A stretch of DNA of 17,546 nucleotides from NIOZ-UU13 sp049287505 (GTDB taxonomy: Bacteria > Planctomycetota > Phycisphaerae > Sedimentisphaerales > Anaerobacaceae): NCBI GenBank assembly GCA_049287505.1, contig JBAQFY010000099.1:1-17546 (forward strand), given 5' to 3'. This document shows positions 1 through 6,813 of the stretch, piece by piece. The notes beneath the pieces were generated by a model that was not told where the DNA came from, did not search any database, and worked only from the letters and a program-made list of their open reading frames with translations. The position numbers and the translations under genes are program-made. Position 1 is the first letter of the stretch; each line of letters starts with the position of its first letter.

Positions 1-56
1 GAAGACAGAAATCAGAAGGCAGGAGACAGAAGGCAGAAGGCAGGAGACAGGAAAAG
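1..56. repeat. Degenerate heptamer array, consensus GRAGRCA
   Basis: Eight consecutive 7-nt units start exactly at base 1. The commonest unit is GAAGGCA (three copies), with GGAGACA twice and single variants such as GAAGACA and GAAATCA. The strand is almost pure purine apart from one C near the end of each unit. The array may extend left beyond the window. It lies downstream of the minus-strand gene that stops at 243. No gene is visible in 57-242. It belongs with the other 7-nt periodic tracts in this window, near 3061, 6774 and 9921. Confidence 0.8.
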
Positions 57-242
57 AATGCAGGGCAGTAGTTTAAAGCGCTATGTGGGATTGACAGGTA
101 CCTTGCATTGCTATGTAGTTAATATTATAAATGCTGTAACAACCCCAAATTCTGTGACCATGCATTTGCTTCCGGAACAATAGAGACAGTTTATATCAAA
201 ACGATTTAGGGGAAAAAGCGATACGTTGGTCCTGATAGCTCC

Positions 243-713
243 TTAATTCCAAGCTATCTCGCTCTGACCGCAAACACGATAGTGTTTCATTTGAACTTCG
301 TAGAGGAGATTGTTCTTCTCGATTAGTTTGGCTATCAAGCCGATTTGATTAAGTAACATTTCAATCAGGTCGATATTTATCAAGACCGATTCAGGGCTGT
401 ATTGCGGCAGAGCGATAATGACATATCCGCAATTACTGCGTTCGGTCGCCAATTGTGCAGCAATCACACTGCAATCATCCGTGCCGGTCACGACCGGCTC
501 AGCACCGTCGTCAATCTTAGCGCAAAGCTCTTTCAAAAATGACTCGCTGATGTTCAGCTTGGCAAACTCTTCCGGGTCGCTGGGCCAGCTGTTGCCGTCT
601 GTGTCCATAATTACTATTGTAGCCCTGCCCTCGGGCAAAACTTCAAAAATTTGCCGTGCAATCTGCTCGGTCAGCATAAATCCAGGAGAAAACAATGATT
701 CATACATATCCAT
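243..713 (-). CDS. Small sensory-type protein of unknown function next to RsbV/RsbW-like genes
   Basis: The 156-residue soluble protein has no signal peptide or membrane segment. The ATG at 713 is supported by an AAGGAG Shine-Dalgarno sequence about 8 nt upstream. The middle (residues about 29-105) alternates beta-like segments (ATIVIMD, GYVIIAL) in the manner of a GAF or PocR-like ligand domain. The end (about 110-145) is a long amphipathic helix, the kind that often links a sensor to an output domain such as a SpoIIE/RsbU phosphatase. No output domain follows. It is the last minus-strand gene after the STAS, anti-sigma and amidase genes, but a 186-bp gap means it may have its own promoter. 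I do not recognise the family. A role as an input protein for the partner switch is an inference from position and from the helix. Confidence 0.65.
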   Translation of the reverse strand: MDMYESLFSPGFMLTEQIARQIFEVLPEGRATIVIMDTDGNSWPSDPEEFAKLNISESFLKELCAKIDDGAEPVVTGTDDCSVIAAQLATERSNCGYVIIALPQYSPESVLINIDLIEMLLNQIGLIAKLIEKNNLLYEVQMKHYRVCGQSEIAWN

Positions 714-799
714 TCGACCGGCTCCTTAGTTCGATTGTTGAATAACGCTACCAGCGAAAACTTCGGTATAATTACCCTGCAACTTTCTTAGCTGTAATA

Positions 800-876
800 T
801 TTTGGCTTAATTCCGCCAAAAAAGCTCATGTGTGAAGTTTGAAAGTGAGTTTATAGGACGCGGCAGACACGCTGCC
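800..876. other. Two short hairpins between the amidase and the small sensory-type gene
   Basis: A perfect 7-bp inverted repeat, TTTTGGC (800-806) with GCCAAAA (815-821), has an 8-nt loop. A 5-bp one, GGCAG (862-866) with CTGCC (872-876), has a 5-nt loop. Both lie downstream of the amidase stop on the minus strand. Neither has a convincing U-tract on that strand, so termination of the amidase transcript is only possible. Confidence 0.3.
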
Positions 877-899
877 TGAATGTGGATATAGGTACAAAT

Positions 900-1550
900 T
901 TAGTAATCAAGCATCGATTTCAGCCGAGCCATCGGGAACCTTTCCCCCGGACAGTCAGTTACCCGCGCTCCCGGAGTAGTCTTATGACCATAAATTCGCC
1001 TCTTTGAAATTCCATAGCGCTCTTGTAGAAAGCGAACCAATTTCAAAAGGGACTGCATCTGTCGTGATGTAGGTACTGTGTGATCGAAATCGCCGACAAG
1101 GCAAATTCCTATCCCATCTTCGTTGGCCCAATTACCAGGTGTCCCTCCACAATGAGCGCCGGGAATCTGCTTTCGCCAGCGAAACGTAACTTCAATCTCA
1201 CCGTCACCGCTGTCTATACCGTTACCTATAACAAAATCGTAGCCGACCCCTTCCCAATGTTTCTGTTCTCTGTGCATCTTATCAAATATAGCTGCATTTC
1301 CCTTTTCTGTCGCTGAGTGATGTATCACCACAGCCGTCCAGTTTTTTTCCAAGTTTGAAGGTGGTAACCAGTCTCTTGGAATGTTTTGATAAACATTTTC
1401 ACGACCTTGCTTCGGCTCTATAACTCTCGGAGGAACAAGTCTGGACTCAGAGCCGGGCCTATATACAATCTCCGGCATCGGCTCGTTATCGGATACACAA
1501 CCGCCTAATACAAACAAACAACTGAAAAAAATAAAAACTCTGCTAAACAT
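900..1550 (-). CDS. N-acetylmuramoyl-L-alanine amidase (Amidase_2/PGRP fold), predicted lipoprotein
   Basis: This is a zinc amidase that would cut the MurNAc-L-Ala bond of peptidoglycan, probably in the periplasm. I chose the ATG at 1550 because it opens directly with a lipoprotein signal: basic N-terminus, hydrophobic stretch, then LGGC at residues 15-18. An in-frame ATG at 1607 would add 19 polar residues ahead of it. The amidase domain runs from about residue 70 to the end (216 residues). The expected zinc ligands are visible: H77 in VIHHSAT, H189 in YGHKTTPG and C200 in TDCPG, with Y104 at the usual catalytic tyrosine site. Thr occupies the position that is Lys in T7 lysozyme, as in many PGRPs. 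It follows the anti-sigma gene by 37 bp on the same strand, so cotranscription is likely; a cell-wall hydrolase in a partner-switch operon is notable. Confidence 0.88.
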   Translation of the reverse strand: MFSRVFIFFSCLFVLGGCVSDNEPMPEIVYRPGSESRLVPPRVIEPKQGRENVYQNIPRDWLPPSNLEKNWTAVVIHHSATEKGNAAIFDKMHREQKHWEGVGYDFVIGNGIDSGDGEIEVTFRWRKQIPGAHCGGTPGNWANEDGIGICLVGDFDHTVPTSRQMQSLLKLVRFLQERYGISKRRIYGHKTTPGARVTDCPGERFPMARLKSMLDY

Positions 1551-1587
1551 CCTTGTCTCGATTTCGCCGGTAAGGGACCGCTTTTGA

Positions 1588-2043
1588 TTATACCTGTGTT
1601 TGGTCATCCCTTTTTGTCAAAAGTGGTTTCTCCCTATATCTGACCATATACAAACCATTGCCTCGTTCATTAAATTTAACCATATCCATATACGAGTTTA
1701 TCAGCAGCAATCCCCTGCCCCCAGGCTTGTAAAGACTCTCGCCGTATCGCGGGTCTGCTACCGCTTCCGGTTCAAACCCCTCTCCTTCGTCCGTCATGGA
1801 AATTTCAATTTTATCTAAACCAACAGAATAGTCGATTCTAACCTCTTTGGTGGGGTCCATTTTATTACCATGCTTGACAGCATTGAGAAAAGCCTCCTCC
1901 AGGGCCAAATGAACCGCAAAAATATCATCTTTGTCGAAACCGTTGTCTTTGAGCTTAGAAAGTATCTGCCCGCACACCTTGCCAACAGCAGACGGCCTGC
2001 TTTTCACAACTATTGAGCAATTGTTTGGTGTTTTTGATACCAT
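1588..2043 (-). CDS. RsbW/SpoIIAB-type anti-sigma factor, serine kinase of the GHKL ATPase fold
   Basis: Proteins of this family bind a sigma factor or other partner and release it when an unphosphorylated STAS protein takes its place; they then phosphorylate that STAS protein using ATP. The 151-residue reading from ATG 2043 covers one HATPase domain: N-box around LEEAFLNAVKHGN (residues 48-60), G1 box DEGEGF (85-90) and G2 box GGRGLLL (108-114). An in-frame ATG at 2106 would add 21 very basic residues and overlap the STAS gene by 32 bp. I prefer 2043 because the recognisable domain starts just after it, although no clear Shine-Dalgarno sequence supports either. The STAS gene lies immediately upstream and the amidase immediately downstream. 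The sigma factor it controls is not in this window. Confidence 0.9.
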   Translation of the reverse strand: MVSKTPNNCSIVVKSRPSAVGKVCGQILSKLKDNGFDKDDIFAVHLALEEAFLNAVKHGNKMDPTKEVRIDYSVGLDKIEISMTDEGEGFEPEAVADPRYGESLYKPGGRGLLLINSYMDMVKFNERGNGLYMVRYREKPLLTKRDDQTQV

Positions 2044-2074
2044 AAGCGAAACAACAATCTTTCGCCTAATTCGC

Positions 2075-2449
2075 TTAAGATAAATCCTCGACCGCACTTT
2101 CAACATCTTTATAAATATCGAAGGTTTTGGTCAGCCGTGTTATTTTGAAAATCTCGTATATTTTTGGATTTATATTACAAAGTCTTAGTTGGCCATCATG
2201 TTCGTAAATCCTTTTACTGAGCCTTATTAAAAGTCCCAAAACAGTAGACGATAAAAACTGGACATTGCCAAAATCCAAAATCAGGTTTATTCCGCCGGAT
2301 GCGGACTCAATAACAGACATAATTGAATCCTGAAGCGCCTTAATGTCCCTTTCTTCGAGTATTTTTTCGTCGGTAAAACCAACTATCGTCGCTTTCTCGG
2401 CATACTCAACGCTTATTCTTGGCTTAATCTCAGCCACAGTAATCTCCAT
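2075..2449 (-). CDS. STAS-domain anti-sigma factor antagonist (SpoIIAA/RsbV-like)
   Basis: The 124-residue protein has one STAS domain from about residue 18 to 118. The conserved phospho-acceptor region reads DFGNVQFLSSTVLGLL (residues 59-74), with adjacent serines S67 and S68; one of these should be the site phosphorylated by the RsbW-like kinase encoded next door. Unphosphorylated, such proteins bind the kinase and free its target. It is the first gene of the minus-strand cluster. A TTGACA-N17-TAAGAT promoter ends about 25 bp upstream, which would leave a leader of only about 18 nt. There is no obvious Shine-Dalgarno sequence before the ATG. The phosphatase that would reset the switch (SpoIIE/RsbU type) is not present here. 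Confidence 0.9.
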   Translation of the reverse strand: MEITVAEIKPRISVEYAEKATIVGFTDEKILEERDIKALQDSIMSVIESASGGINLILDFGNVQFLSSTVLGLLIRLSKRIYEHDGQLRLCNINPKIYEIFKITRLTKTFDIYKDVESAVEDLS

Positions 2450-2473
2450 AACAAAACCATAAAATTTATGGGA

Positions 2474-2502
2474 ATCTTACGTTAGGACATTTCGGATGTC
2501 AA
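2474..2502 (-). promoter_or_regulatory. Sigma70-type promoter for the STAS/anti-sigma/amidase cluster
   Basis: On the minus strand the -35 is TTGACA (2497-2502, 6/6) and the -10 is TAAGAT (2474-2479, 4/6), with a 17-bp spacer. Transcription would start near 2467, close to the STAS ATG at 2449. Confidence 0.6.
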
Positions 2503-2780
2503 GTTTTTTGCAAGCCTGGAAAAATTTTGTGCCCTTTGACTATTCGTTGAAGAAACTCCTGCAATTTGAAGCCATTTCCCGAAATTTACAAATGTCGTCC
2601 ATTGTAGAGAGAAAGTCCTTGCAATTTGGAACACAAAAACTTAATAATCCTATGAGCTTTTGTCCATTTTCAACCCTGATATATTTTTTGAACCTTACCT
2701 AACTAATAAAGGATAGAAGGTAGAATATAAGAGCACAAGGGAGCCTACGCCTTGTGCACCTACAAATTGGGAACTTACAA
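2503..2780. other. Gene-poor divergent gap with one hairpin upstream of the MazG-like gene
   Basis: No gene is supported here; the short open frame 2496-2702 has no family signal and no ribosome site. The clearest structure is a perfect 8-bp hairpin, GCACAAGG (2733-2740) with CCTTGTGC (2750-2757) and a 9-nt loop, ending about 23 bp before the MazG-like ATG. Around it are loose 7-nt periodic sequences (GATAGAA, GGTAGAA and CTACAAA types). The phrase CTTGCAATTTG also recurs imperfectly near 2558 and 2616. Confidence 0.5.
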
Positions 2781-3050
2781 ATGAATATCAGCGAATTTCA
2801 ACGTTTAATTTCCAAAAAATACGAAAAGCGAGACCGACAAAGAGGCATTCCCGCCACGTTTATGTGGTTTATCGAAGAGGTCGGAGAGCTCGCTACCGCA
2901 CTGGCATCCAGGGACCCAAAAAATAAAGAGGAGGAATTCGCTGATGTCTTTGCCTGGCTTTGTACGCTGGCGAACATAAGCGATGTGGACCTGGAAAAGG
3001 CCTGTGCCAAATACACCGGCAACAAAGTCAAAGGCTTCAAACCAAAATAG
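2781..3050 (+). CDS. MazG-like nucleotide pyrophosphohydrolase
   Basis: The 89-residue all-alpha protein would hydrolyse (d)NTPs to (d)NMP and pyrophosphate, as house-cleaning MazG proteins do; the substrate cannot be read from the sequence. The metal-binding signature is clear: EExxE in FIEEVGEL (E32, E33, E36) followed by ExxD in EEFADV (E52, D55). The length fits the short single-domain MazG-like group rather than the two-domain E. coli enzyme. I chose the ATG at 2781; a GTG at 2754 would start inside the stem of the 2733-2757 hairpin and add nine residues outside the domain. It is a lone plus-strand gene, ending 73 bp from the convergent SNF transporter gene, with a heptamer array between them. 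Confidence 0.85.
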   Translation: MNISEFQRLISKKYEKRDRQRGIPATFMWFIEEVGELATALASRDPKNKEEEFADVFAWLCTLANISDVDLEKACAKYTGNKVKGFKPK

Positions 3051-3060
3051 CACATAATTG

Positions 3061-3130
3061 TAGCTTTGAGTTCTTAGTGCTAAGTTTTGAGCTCACTAAA
3101 AACTAAAAATTCATAACTAAAAACTAAATT
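3061..3130. repeat. Heptamer array between convergent genes, core unit CTAAAAA
   Basis: The core 3096-3130 is five exact 7-nt steps: CTAAAAA at 3096, 3103 and 3117, TTCATAA at 3110 and CTAAATT at 3124. The stretch 3061-3095 continues the same phase more loosely (TGAGTTC, TTAGTGC, TAAGTTT). The stop codon of the SNF transporter (3124-3126) is inside the last unit. Stops occur in all three plus frames (TAA at 3097, 3104, 3114) and all three minus frames (for example at 3080, 3096 and 3103). Confidence 0.8.
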
Positions 3131-5184
3131 CGCCGTCTTTCGTCACCAATCTCGTCGGGATATTGGATTCCTGTATCTCCACTGGCCGCTGCCAAAGCCT
3201 TGTAAAAACACCAGCCCAAGCCGCCTATTATGATTAGGAACACAACCGCAAGAATGACATAAGAAACACCGCTCAATTTGTCGCGAATCGGTGCCGTTGT
3301 TTCCTCAATTTCCGCTCCCTCCGCCAGGCCAATCAGGATTATCGCAATAGCTGCGCTAATGTCCATAGCTGCCGTTATCCCGGCCCATCTTGCCAGCCAG
3401 GACGCCTGGCTCGTGGAAGTATGGTGCTTATCCAGAACATAATTGCTCAATAGAATCGTAACCACGCCTCCGACCAACGACAGCCAAAGAATCACTTGTT
3501 TTGCCGCCTGCGATATTGGGGCAGTAAGCCAAAGAACAAGCAAAACCGCAATGCCCGACGCCGCAAAAAACGCAATTGCCCCTTCACCTCTCCCCCTGAC
3601 GACCAGGTTCTGTTCGGCTCGCTCCGGCTCCTTGATGTCCGTCCGGCCCCTGGCCAGGCTCAGAATAATAGCCACGACAGGCACTAACGCCACAATTCCC
3701 AGCCCAACACAGTTTGGCAATATCCATTCACCTTCCGGCGTCCGCAAGAACCCTTCCCCGCTGATGTCGTCAAAAAGCTGCCAGAAGAAAAGTGTGCCAA
3801 GAAAAACAGGAATCACCAGGCGTATAAGATAGTCCCACCAGTGGCCCAGCTTCCAGTCGCTTCGGCTGTTGGCGTGCCGTCGCAGCGTCCCAATCCGCCA
3901 AAGCCAGCCTAAAACCACGCACTCCAGCAACCCCATAAACGCTATGCCCCACGTGCCGTTGACAAAACCGTCGATGGTACCAAGCCAGTTAAATCCTCCC
4001 TCCGTGATATAAATTAAACCGGACAGAAATCCCACTACGCTCATTACGGGCAGAACAATGCTCCTATGCCATCCAGTCTTATCGACAATACTTGCCAAAA
4101 TTGATTCGGTCATTGAAAAAGCTGAGTCAATCCCCAAAGTTACAAGCGCAAAGAAAAAAACAAAGCTGAACCACGCCGAATAAGGCAGTTGCGCAAGTGC
4201 ATACGGAAATGCCACAAATGCCAGTGAGGGACCCGTTTCCGCCACTTGTTCGACTGCAACCGGATTGTCCCCGAGCTGCGTCACAAAAGCCATTCCGCCT
4301 AACGTCGCAAACACCGCCAGTCCCGCCACAAAACTCGTCGCAAAATCTGCGAGACTAATGATGGCCGCATTGTTGTTGATATCGCTTTTTCTGTGCAGAA
4401 AGCTTGCGTAGGTAACCATTATACCATAGGCAAGACTCAATGAAAAGAACACCTGTCCGAACGCATAGCGCCATGTAATAGGCTTTGCCAGTTCAGACCA
4501 CACGGGGTCGAGATAATACGCTAAGCCCTGCATACTGCCTTCGAGAGTCAGGCCCCGCACCGCAAGGATAAGGAGCATCAGCCATGGCAGTGGAACCGTC
4601 AGCCAGACAATCTTGCCCACCAAGCGCACGCCCCTGAAAATACAGAAGTACATAGTCGCCCAGGTAATAAACAGCGGCCACACAATGTTCCAACGAATAG
4701 CGCCCAGATTCGGGCCTTCAATCCTGCCCAGATATATGTCATTAAAGAAACTCTTGGCGTTCTCGACACCTTTTATCCCCACGCCCGCCCAGGGCAGCTC
4801 CCCGCCATTAAAAATCCCGACGATGCTATACCACAAGAAGCTAAAGCAATACGCAAGAATCACTGGATAATAAGTGACTATTACAAAAGCCAGAATAATC
4901 CCCCACCACCCGACCATCTCAAAGTGCCTATGCCCCCGCTTAAAAGCATCAGGCGCTGCCCGCTGTGTATAATGGCCGATACTGAATTCAAGAATCATAA
5001 TGGGGATGCCAACTACAAGAAGAGCAATGATATACGGAATCAGAAATGCCCCTCCCCCATAGCTGTAGAGTTTATAAGGAAATCCCCACAGATTACCCAG
5101 GCCAACAGCCGAGCCAATCGCCGCCAGAATAAATGCGCCACGCGTCCCCCAGCTTTCCCTTTGCTCTTCCAATAGCTCAGCCAT
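3124..5184 (-). CDS. SNF-family sodium-dependent transporter (neurotransmitter:sodium symporter fold)
   Basis: This 686-residue inner-membrane protein should couple Na+ entry to uptake of an amino acid or related amine; the substrate is unknown. The family signature of TM1 is plain: AAIGSAVGLGNLWGFPY (residues 21-37), whose broken helix forms the Na+ and substrate sites in LeuT, followed by GGGAFLIPY. About a dozen hydrophobic helices follow. A TM8-like segment reads LGIDSAFSMTES. The protein is longer than LeuT (about 510 residues) because of extra hydrophobic helices after about residue 510. The ATG at 5184 has GGGAAG some 13 nt upstream. It lies 41 bp after the amidohydrolase-like gene on the same strand, suggesting an uptake-plus-hydrolysis pair. 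Its stop codon comes from a heptamer repeat. Confidence 0.92.
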   Translation of the reverse strand: MAELLEEQRESWGTRGAFILAAIGSAVGLGNLWGFPYKLYSYGGGAFLIPYIIALLVVGIPIMILEFSIGHYTQRAAPDAFKRGHRHFEMVGWWGIILAFVIVTYYPVILAYCFSFLWYSIVGIFNGGELPWAGVGIKGVENAKSFFNDIYLGRIEGPNLGAIRWNIVWPLFITWATMYFCIFRGVRLVGKIVWLTVPLPWLMLLILAVRGLTLEGSMQGLAYYLDPVWSELAKPITWRYAFGQVFFSLSLAYGIMVTYASFLHRKSDINNNAAIISLADFATSFVAGLAVFATLGGMAFVTQLGDNPVAVEQVAETGPSLAFVAFPYALAQLPYSAWFSFVFFFALVTLGIDSAFSMTESILASIVDKTGWHRSIVLPVMSVVGFLSGLIYITEGGFNWLGTIDGFVNGTWGIAFMGLLECVVLGWLWRIGTLRRHANSRSDWKLGHWWDYLIRLVIPVFLGTLFFWQLFDDISGEGFLRTPEGEWILPNCVGLGIVALVPVVAIILSLARGRTDIKEPERAEQNLVVRGRGEGAIAFFAASGIAVLLVLWLTAPISQAAKQVILWLSLVGGVVTILLSNYVLDKHHTSTSQASWLARWAGITAAMDISAAIAIILIGLAEGAEIEETTAPIRDKLSGVSYVILAVVFLIIIGGLGWCFYKALAAASGDTGIQYPDEIGDERRRI

Positions 5185-5221
5185 TGGTGCTTATCTTCCC
5201 GTTTTCCTTGCTCGTAATTGT

Positions 5222-5261
5222 GTCCTTACGCTCTTACGCTCTTATGCTCTTTCGTCTTTTC
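5222..5261. repeat. Octamer array across the 3' end of the amidohydrolase-like gene
   Basis: Five 8-nt units follow one another: GTCCTTAC, GCTCTTAC, GCTCTTAT, GCTCTTTC and GTCTTTTC. Read on the minus strand they encode the charged last residues of the amidohydrolase-like protein and give its stop (TTA at 5226-5228). Three consecutive units put TAA at 5226, 5234 and 5242, one in each minus-strand frame. Confidence 0.75.
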
Positions 5262-6074
5262 GCTTTTTTCTTCTTGTGTCTCTGCGCTCTTATCTCTTAT
5301 TCCGAGCAACTCCAGCGTGTCACGTTCGATGATGTTTCGAATACTACCCCGCGGAACTGTCGGCAGATTCGTATCAGCCAAAAGCATATTAAAGCCAAGC
5401 AGCGTTTCGATGCACTGGCCTGTATTGCCTGACGGGAATCCACTACCGAACAATAGTTTATCCATCACCCCCCGCTCATACGCTGCTACAACTGTATTGT
5501 AAGTTTGCCATACATTGCTCGGCCTTATCGTCAAATCCGCATACACATTTTTGTGCTTAGCCACTACCGATAATGTCTGCTCAACAAACGGCATACCCAT
5601 ATCCCCGATGATAATTTTCAAAGTCGAAAACTCTCTCGCAACCTCATCCAAAAGGTATGGCTGGGCATAGTCCAGAATGGAATCCGCTCTAAGAGTACAA
5701 TCACCGTTATGAAAGAAAACAGGAAGACCAAGCTGCTGTGCCGATTCATAAAACCGCATCGCCCTGCTGTGAGCAGGGTGCAAACCACAGGCGGAACAAT
5801 ACAAAACCAATCCTTTAAATCCCAATTTATCTTTGAGGGATTTCAGATTATTAACGCTGATTTTATCCTTTATCGGCTCTACAACTGCAAAGCCGACCAT
5901 TTTCTCCTTATGCTTGTTTACATATTCAGCCAATCTCTTATTAACCTCTTCGCTCGGACCATTTGCGGCAGCTAATACTATGCACACATCTACCATCTCC
6001 GCGGCCGCTAAATGCTCAGACATCTCAACATCATCCGCAGCACAATTTATATGTGTATGGCAGTCAACTATCAT
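5226..6074 (-). CDS. Amidohydrolase-2-like TIM-barrel protein with altered metal-ligand positions
   Basis: The 282-residue protein has the amidohydrolase_2 barrel. The opening strand carries HxH (MIVDCHTHIN, H6 and H8) and a further His lies at H122 in FFHNGD. Two later positions depart from the family: the strand that usually reads 'H-x-G' is GDMGMP (D158), and the strand that usually reads 'GSDYP' is FGSGFPSG, so the Asp is Gly (G212). This points to a changed metal centre or a non-hydrolytic or decarboxylase-like role; the reaction cannot be assigned. The last 20 or so residues are Lys/Glu-rich, unlike a barrel, and are partly encoded by an 8-nt repeat. It precedes the SNF transporter by 41 bp, probably in one transcript. 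The ATG at 6074 has AAAGGCG about 12 nt upstream. Confidence 0.82.
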   Translation of the reverse strand: MIVDCHTHINCAADDVEMSEHLAAAEMVDVCIVLAAANGPSEEVNKRLAEYVNKHKEKMVGFAVVEPIKDKISVNNLKSLKDKLGFKGLVLYCSACGLHPAHSRAMRFYESAQQLGLPVFFHNGDCTLRADSILDYAQPYLLDEVAREFSTLKIIIGDMGMPFVEQTLSVVAKHKNVYADLTIRPSNVWQTYNTVVAAYERGVMDKLLFGSGFPSGNTGQCIETLLGFNMLLADTNLPTVPRGSIRNIIERDTLELLGIRDKSAETQEEKSEKTKEHKSVRA

Positions 6075-6116
6075 TTTCCGGCGCCTTTAAGTATATTAGT
6101 GCTCAATAATTATCAA

Positions 6117-6145
6117 TCAATAACCAATTAAATCGCTCTCGTCAA
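6117..6145 (-). promoter_or_regulatory. Weak candidate promoter close to the amidohydrolase-like gene
   Basis: Minus strand: -35 TTGACG (6140-6145), 17-bp spacer, -10 TATTGA (6117-6122, only 3/6). It would give a leader of about 35 nt. It is less convincing than the promoter at 6362-6389. Confidence 0.3.
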
Positions 6146-6361
6146 GGACAAATATTACCACCTCATTTAATTATATCGGCACACCCCGCCAAAAATCTTG
6201 CATATCATTTTTAACCAGTAAGCTAATCTCTTGATTGAGTCTTATTTCTCCATTTCATTTTATTCACAGCACTTGAAGGTTTCTTTTCCTTACAAATATG
6301 AAATCTGTATGAGCTTAACAAACTAATCTCAACATGCCGGAACTGCCGGCTTGCTTTCAAG

Positions 6362-6389
6362 ATTATAACCACTTTGGGTATAATCTCAA
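6362..6389 (-). promoter_or_regulatory. Candidate promoter inside a palindrome, upstream of amidohydrolase/SNF genes
   Basis: Minus strand: -35 TTGAGA (6384-6389, 5/6), 16-bp spacer, -10 TATAAT (6362-6367, 6/6). The -10 is half of an inverted repeat, GATTATA (6361-6367) with TATAATC (6379-6385), so the plus strand also carries a perfect TATAAT, with only a poor -35 (TTCAAG) at 17 bp. Transcription to the left would give a leader of about 280 nt before the ATG at 6074. Confidence 0.5.
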
Positions 6390-6468
6390 GCCTCACTCTG
6401 TTCTCTCTGGCTCAACCAACAAATTACAAAAGCCCGATAATAAGCCAAAAATCATATTCCAAACCCAA

Positions 6469-6514
6469 CTGGCAGCGCGCAATCTGCAATTTATAACACA
6501 CTTGACGCTGCCAG
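6469..6514. repeat. Perfect 9-bp inverted repeat CTGGCAGCG / CGCTGCCAG
   Basis: The left arm is 6469-6477, the right arm 6506-6514, and the spacer is 28 nt. It lies in gene-free DNA between divergent genes, about 43 bp before the plus-strand promoter at 6557. It could be a stem of a transcript or a long-spaced protein site; nothing in the sequence decides. Confidence 0.6.
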
Positions 6515-6556
6515 CCTTCACAACATAAGCAACCTCGTAAATTTCATATTCATTTC

Positions 6557-6585
6557 TTGACGTCACTACCCCGACAATATAAAAT
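6557..6585 (+). promoter_or_regulatory. Candidate sigma70 promoter for the zf-TFIIB/LemA gene group
   Basis: The -35 is TTGACG (6557-6562, 5/6) and the -10 is TAAAAT (6580-6585, 5/6), with a 17-bp spacer. The start would be near 6592, giving a leader of about 220 nt that includes the heptamer array before the ATG at 6814. Confidence 0.5.
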
Positions 6586-6773
6586 AACGCGTTCTAAAAT
6601 ATATACGTGATTTTCCAAAACAGGTAATCGCTCCAAAATAGAACCACAAATAGATAAATTTTTTCATTTTAATTTTTGAATTTCTCTATGTAGTTCTGCG
6701 TCTTAATAGTAGAATTACTCGGTTGAAACCATAGACTTTCACCGCTGATTTCGCAGAGTTGGCCGTTGATAAA

Positions 6774-6808
6774 TAGTCTTTGGTCTTGAGTCTGTAGTCT
6801 TGGGTCTT
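6774..6808. repeat. Heptamer array just upstream of a start codon, unit TAGTCTT
   Basis: Five exact 7-nt units, TAGTCTT, TGGTCTT, GAGTCTG, TAGTCTT and GGGTCTT, end five bases before the zf-TFIIB ATG at 6814. They occupy the place where a ribosome-binding site would be expected, and no Shine-Dalgarno sequence is seen. Confidence 0.8.
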
Positions 6809-6813
6809 TTATT

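Larger units (their letters stand above)
6075..6813. other. 739-bp AT-rich intergenic region with promoters, hairpins and repeat relics
   Basis: Divergent genes leave from both ends. No tRNA or protein gene is supported; the 64-codon frame at 6334-6528 has odd composition and no ribosome site. The region holds candidate promoters on both strands, two palindromes, and a 7-nt array at the right end, each listed separately. A small hairpin, GCCGG with CCGGC, sits near 6336-6350. The stretch near 6660-6765 resembles decayed dispersed intergenic repeat, with phrases such as CCGCTGATTTCGCAGAG. Confidence 0.5.

Noticed and set aside
1..56. CRISPR array
   Set aside because: The units are 7 nt long with no spacers; CRISPR repeats are about 23-47 nt and separated by unique spacers. 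No other array-like structure was found.
418..729. 103-codon open frame opposite the small sensory-type gene
   Set aside because: It is the antisense shadow of the gene at 243-713, which has the better ribosome site and protein-like composition.
1551..1607. Upstream ATG (1607) for the amidase
   Set aside because: It would bury the lipoprotein signal behind 19 polar residues and overlap the anti-sigma gene; the ATG at 1550 opens directly with the signal.
2496..2702. 68-codon open frame on the plus strand
   Set aside because: It overlaps the STAS promoter on the other strand, has no Shine-Dalgarno sequence and no recognisable motif.
6334..6528. 64-codon open frame on the plus strand
   Set aside because: It runs through three inverted repeats and has low-complexity composition with no ribosome site.
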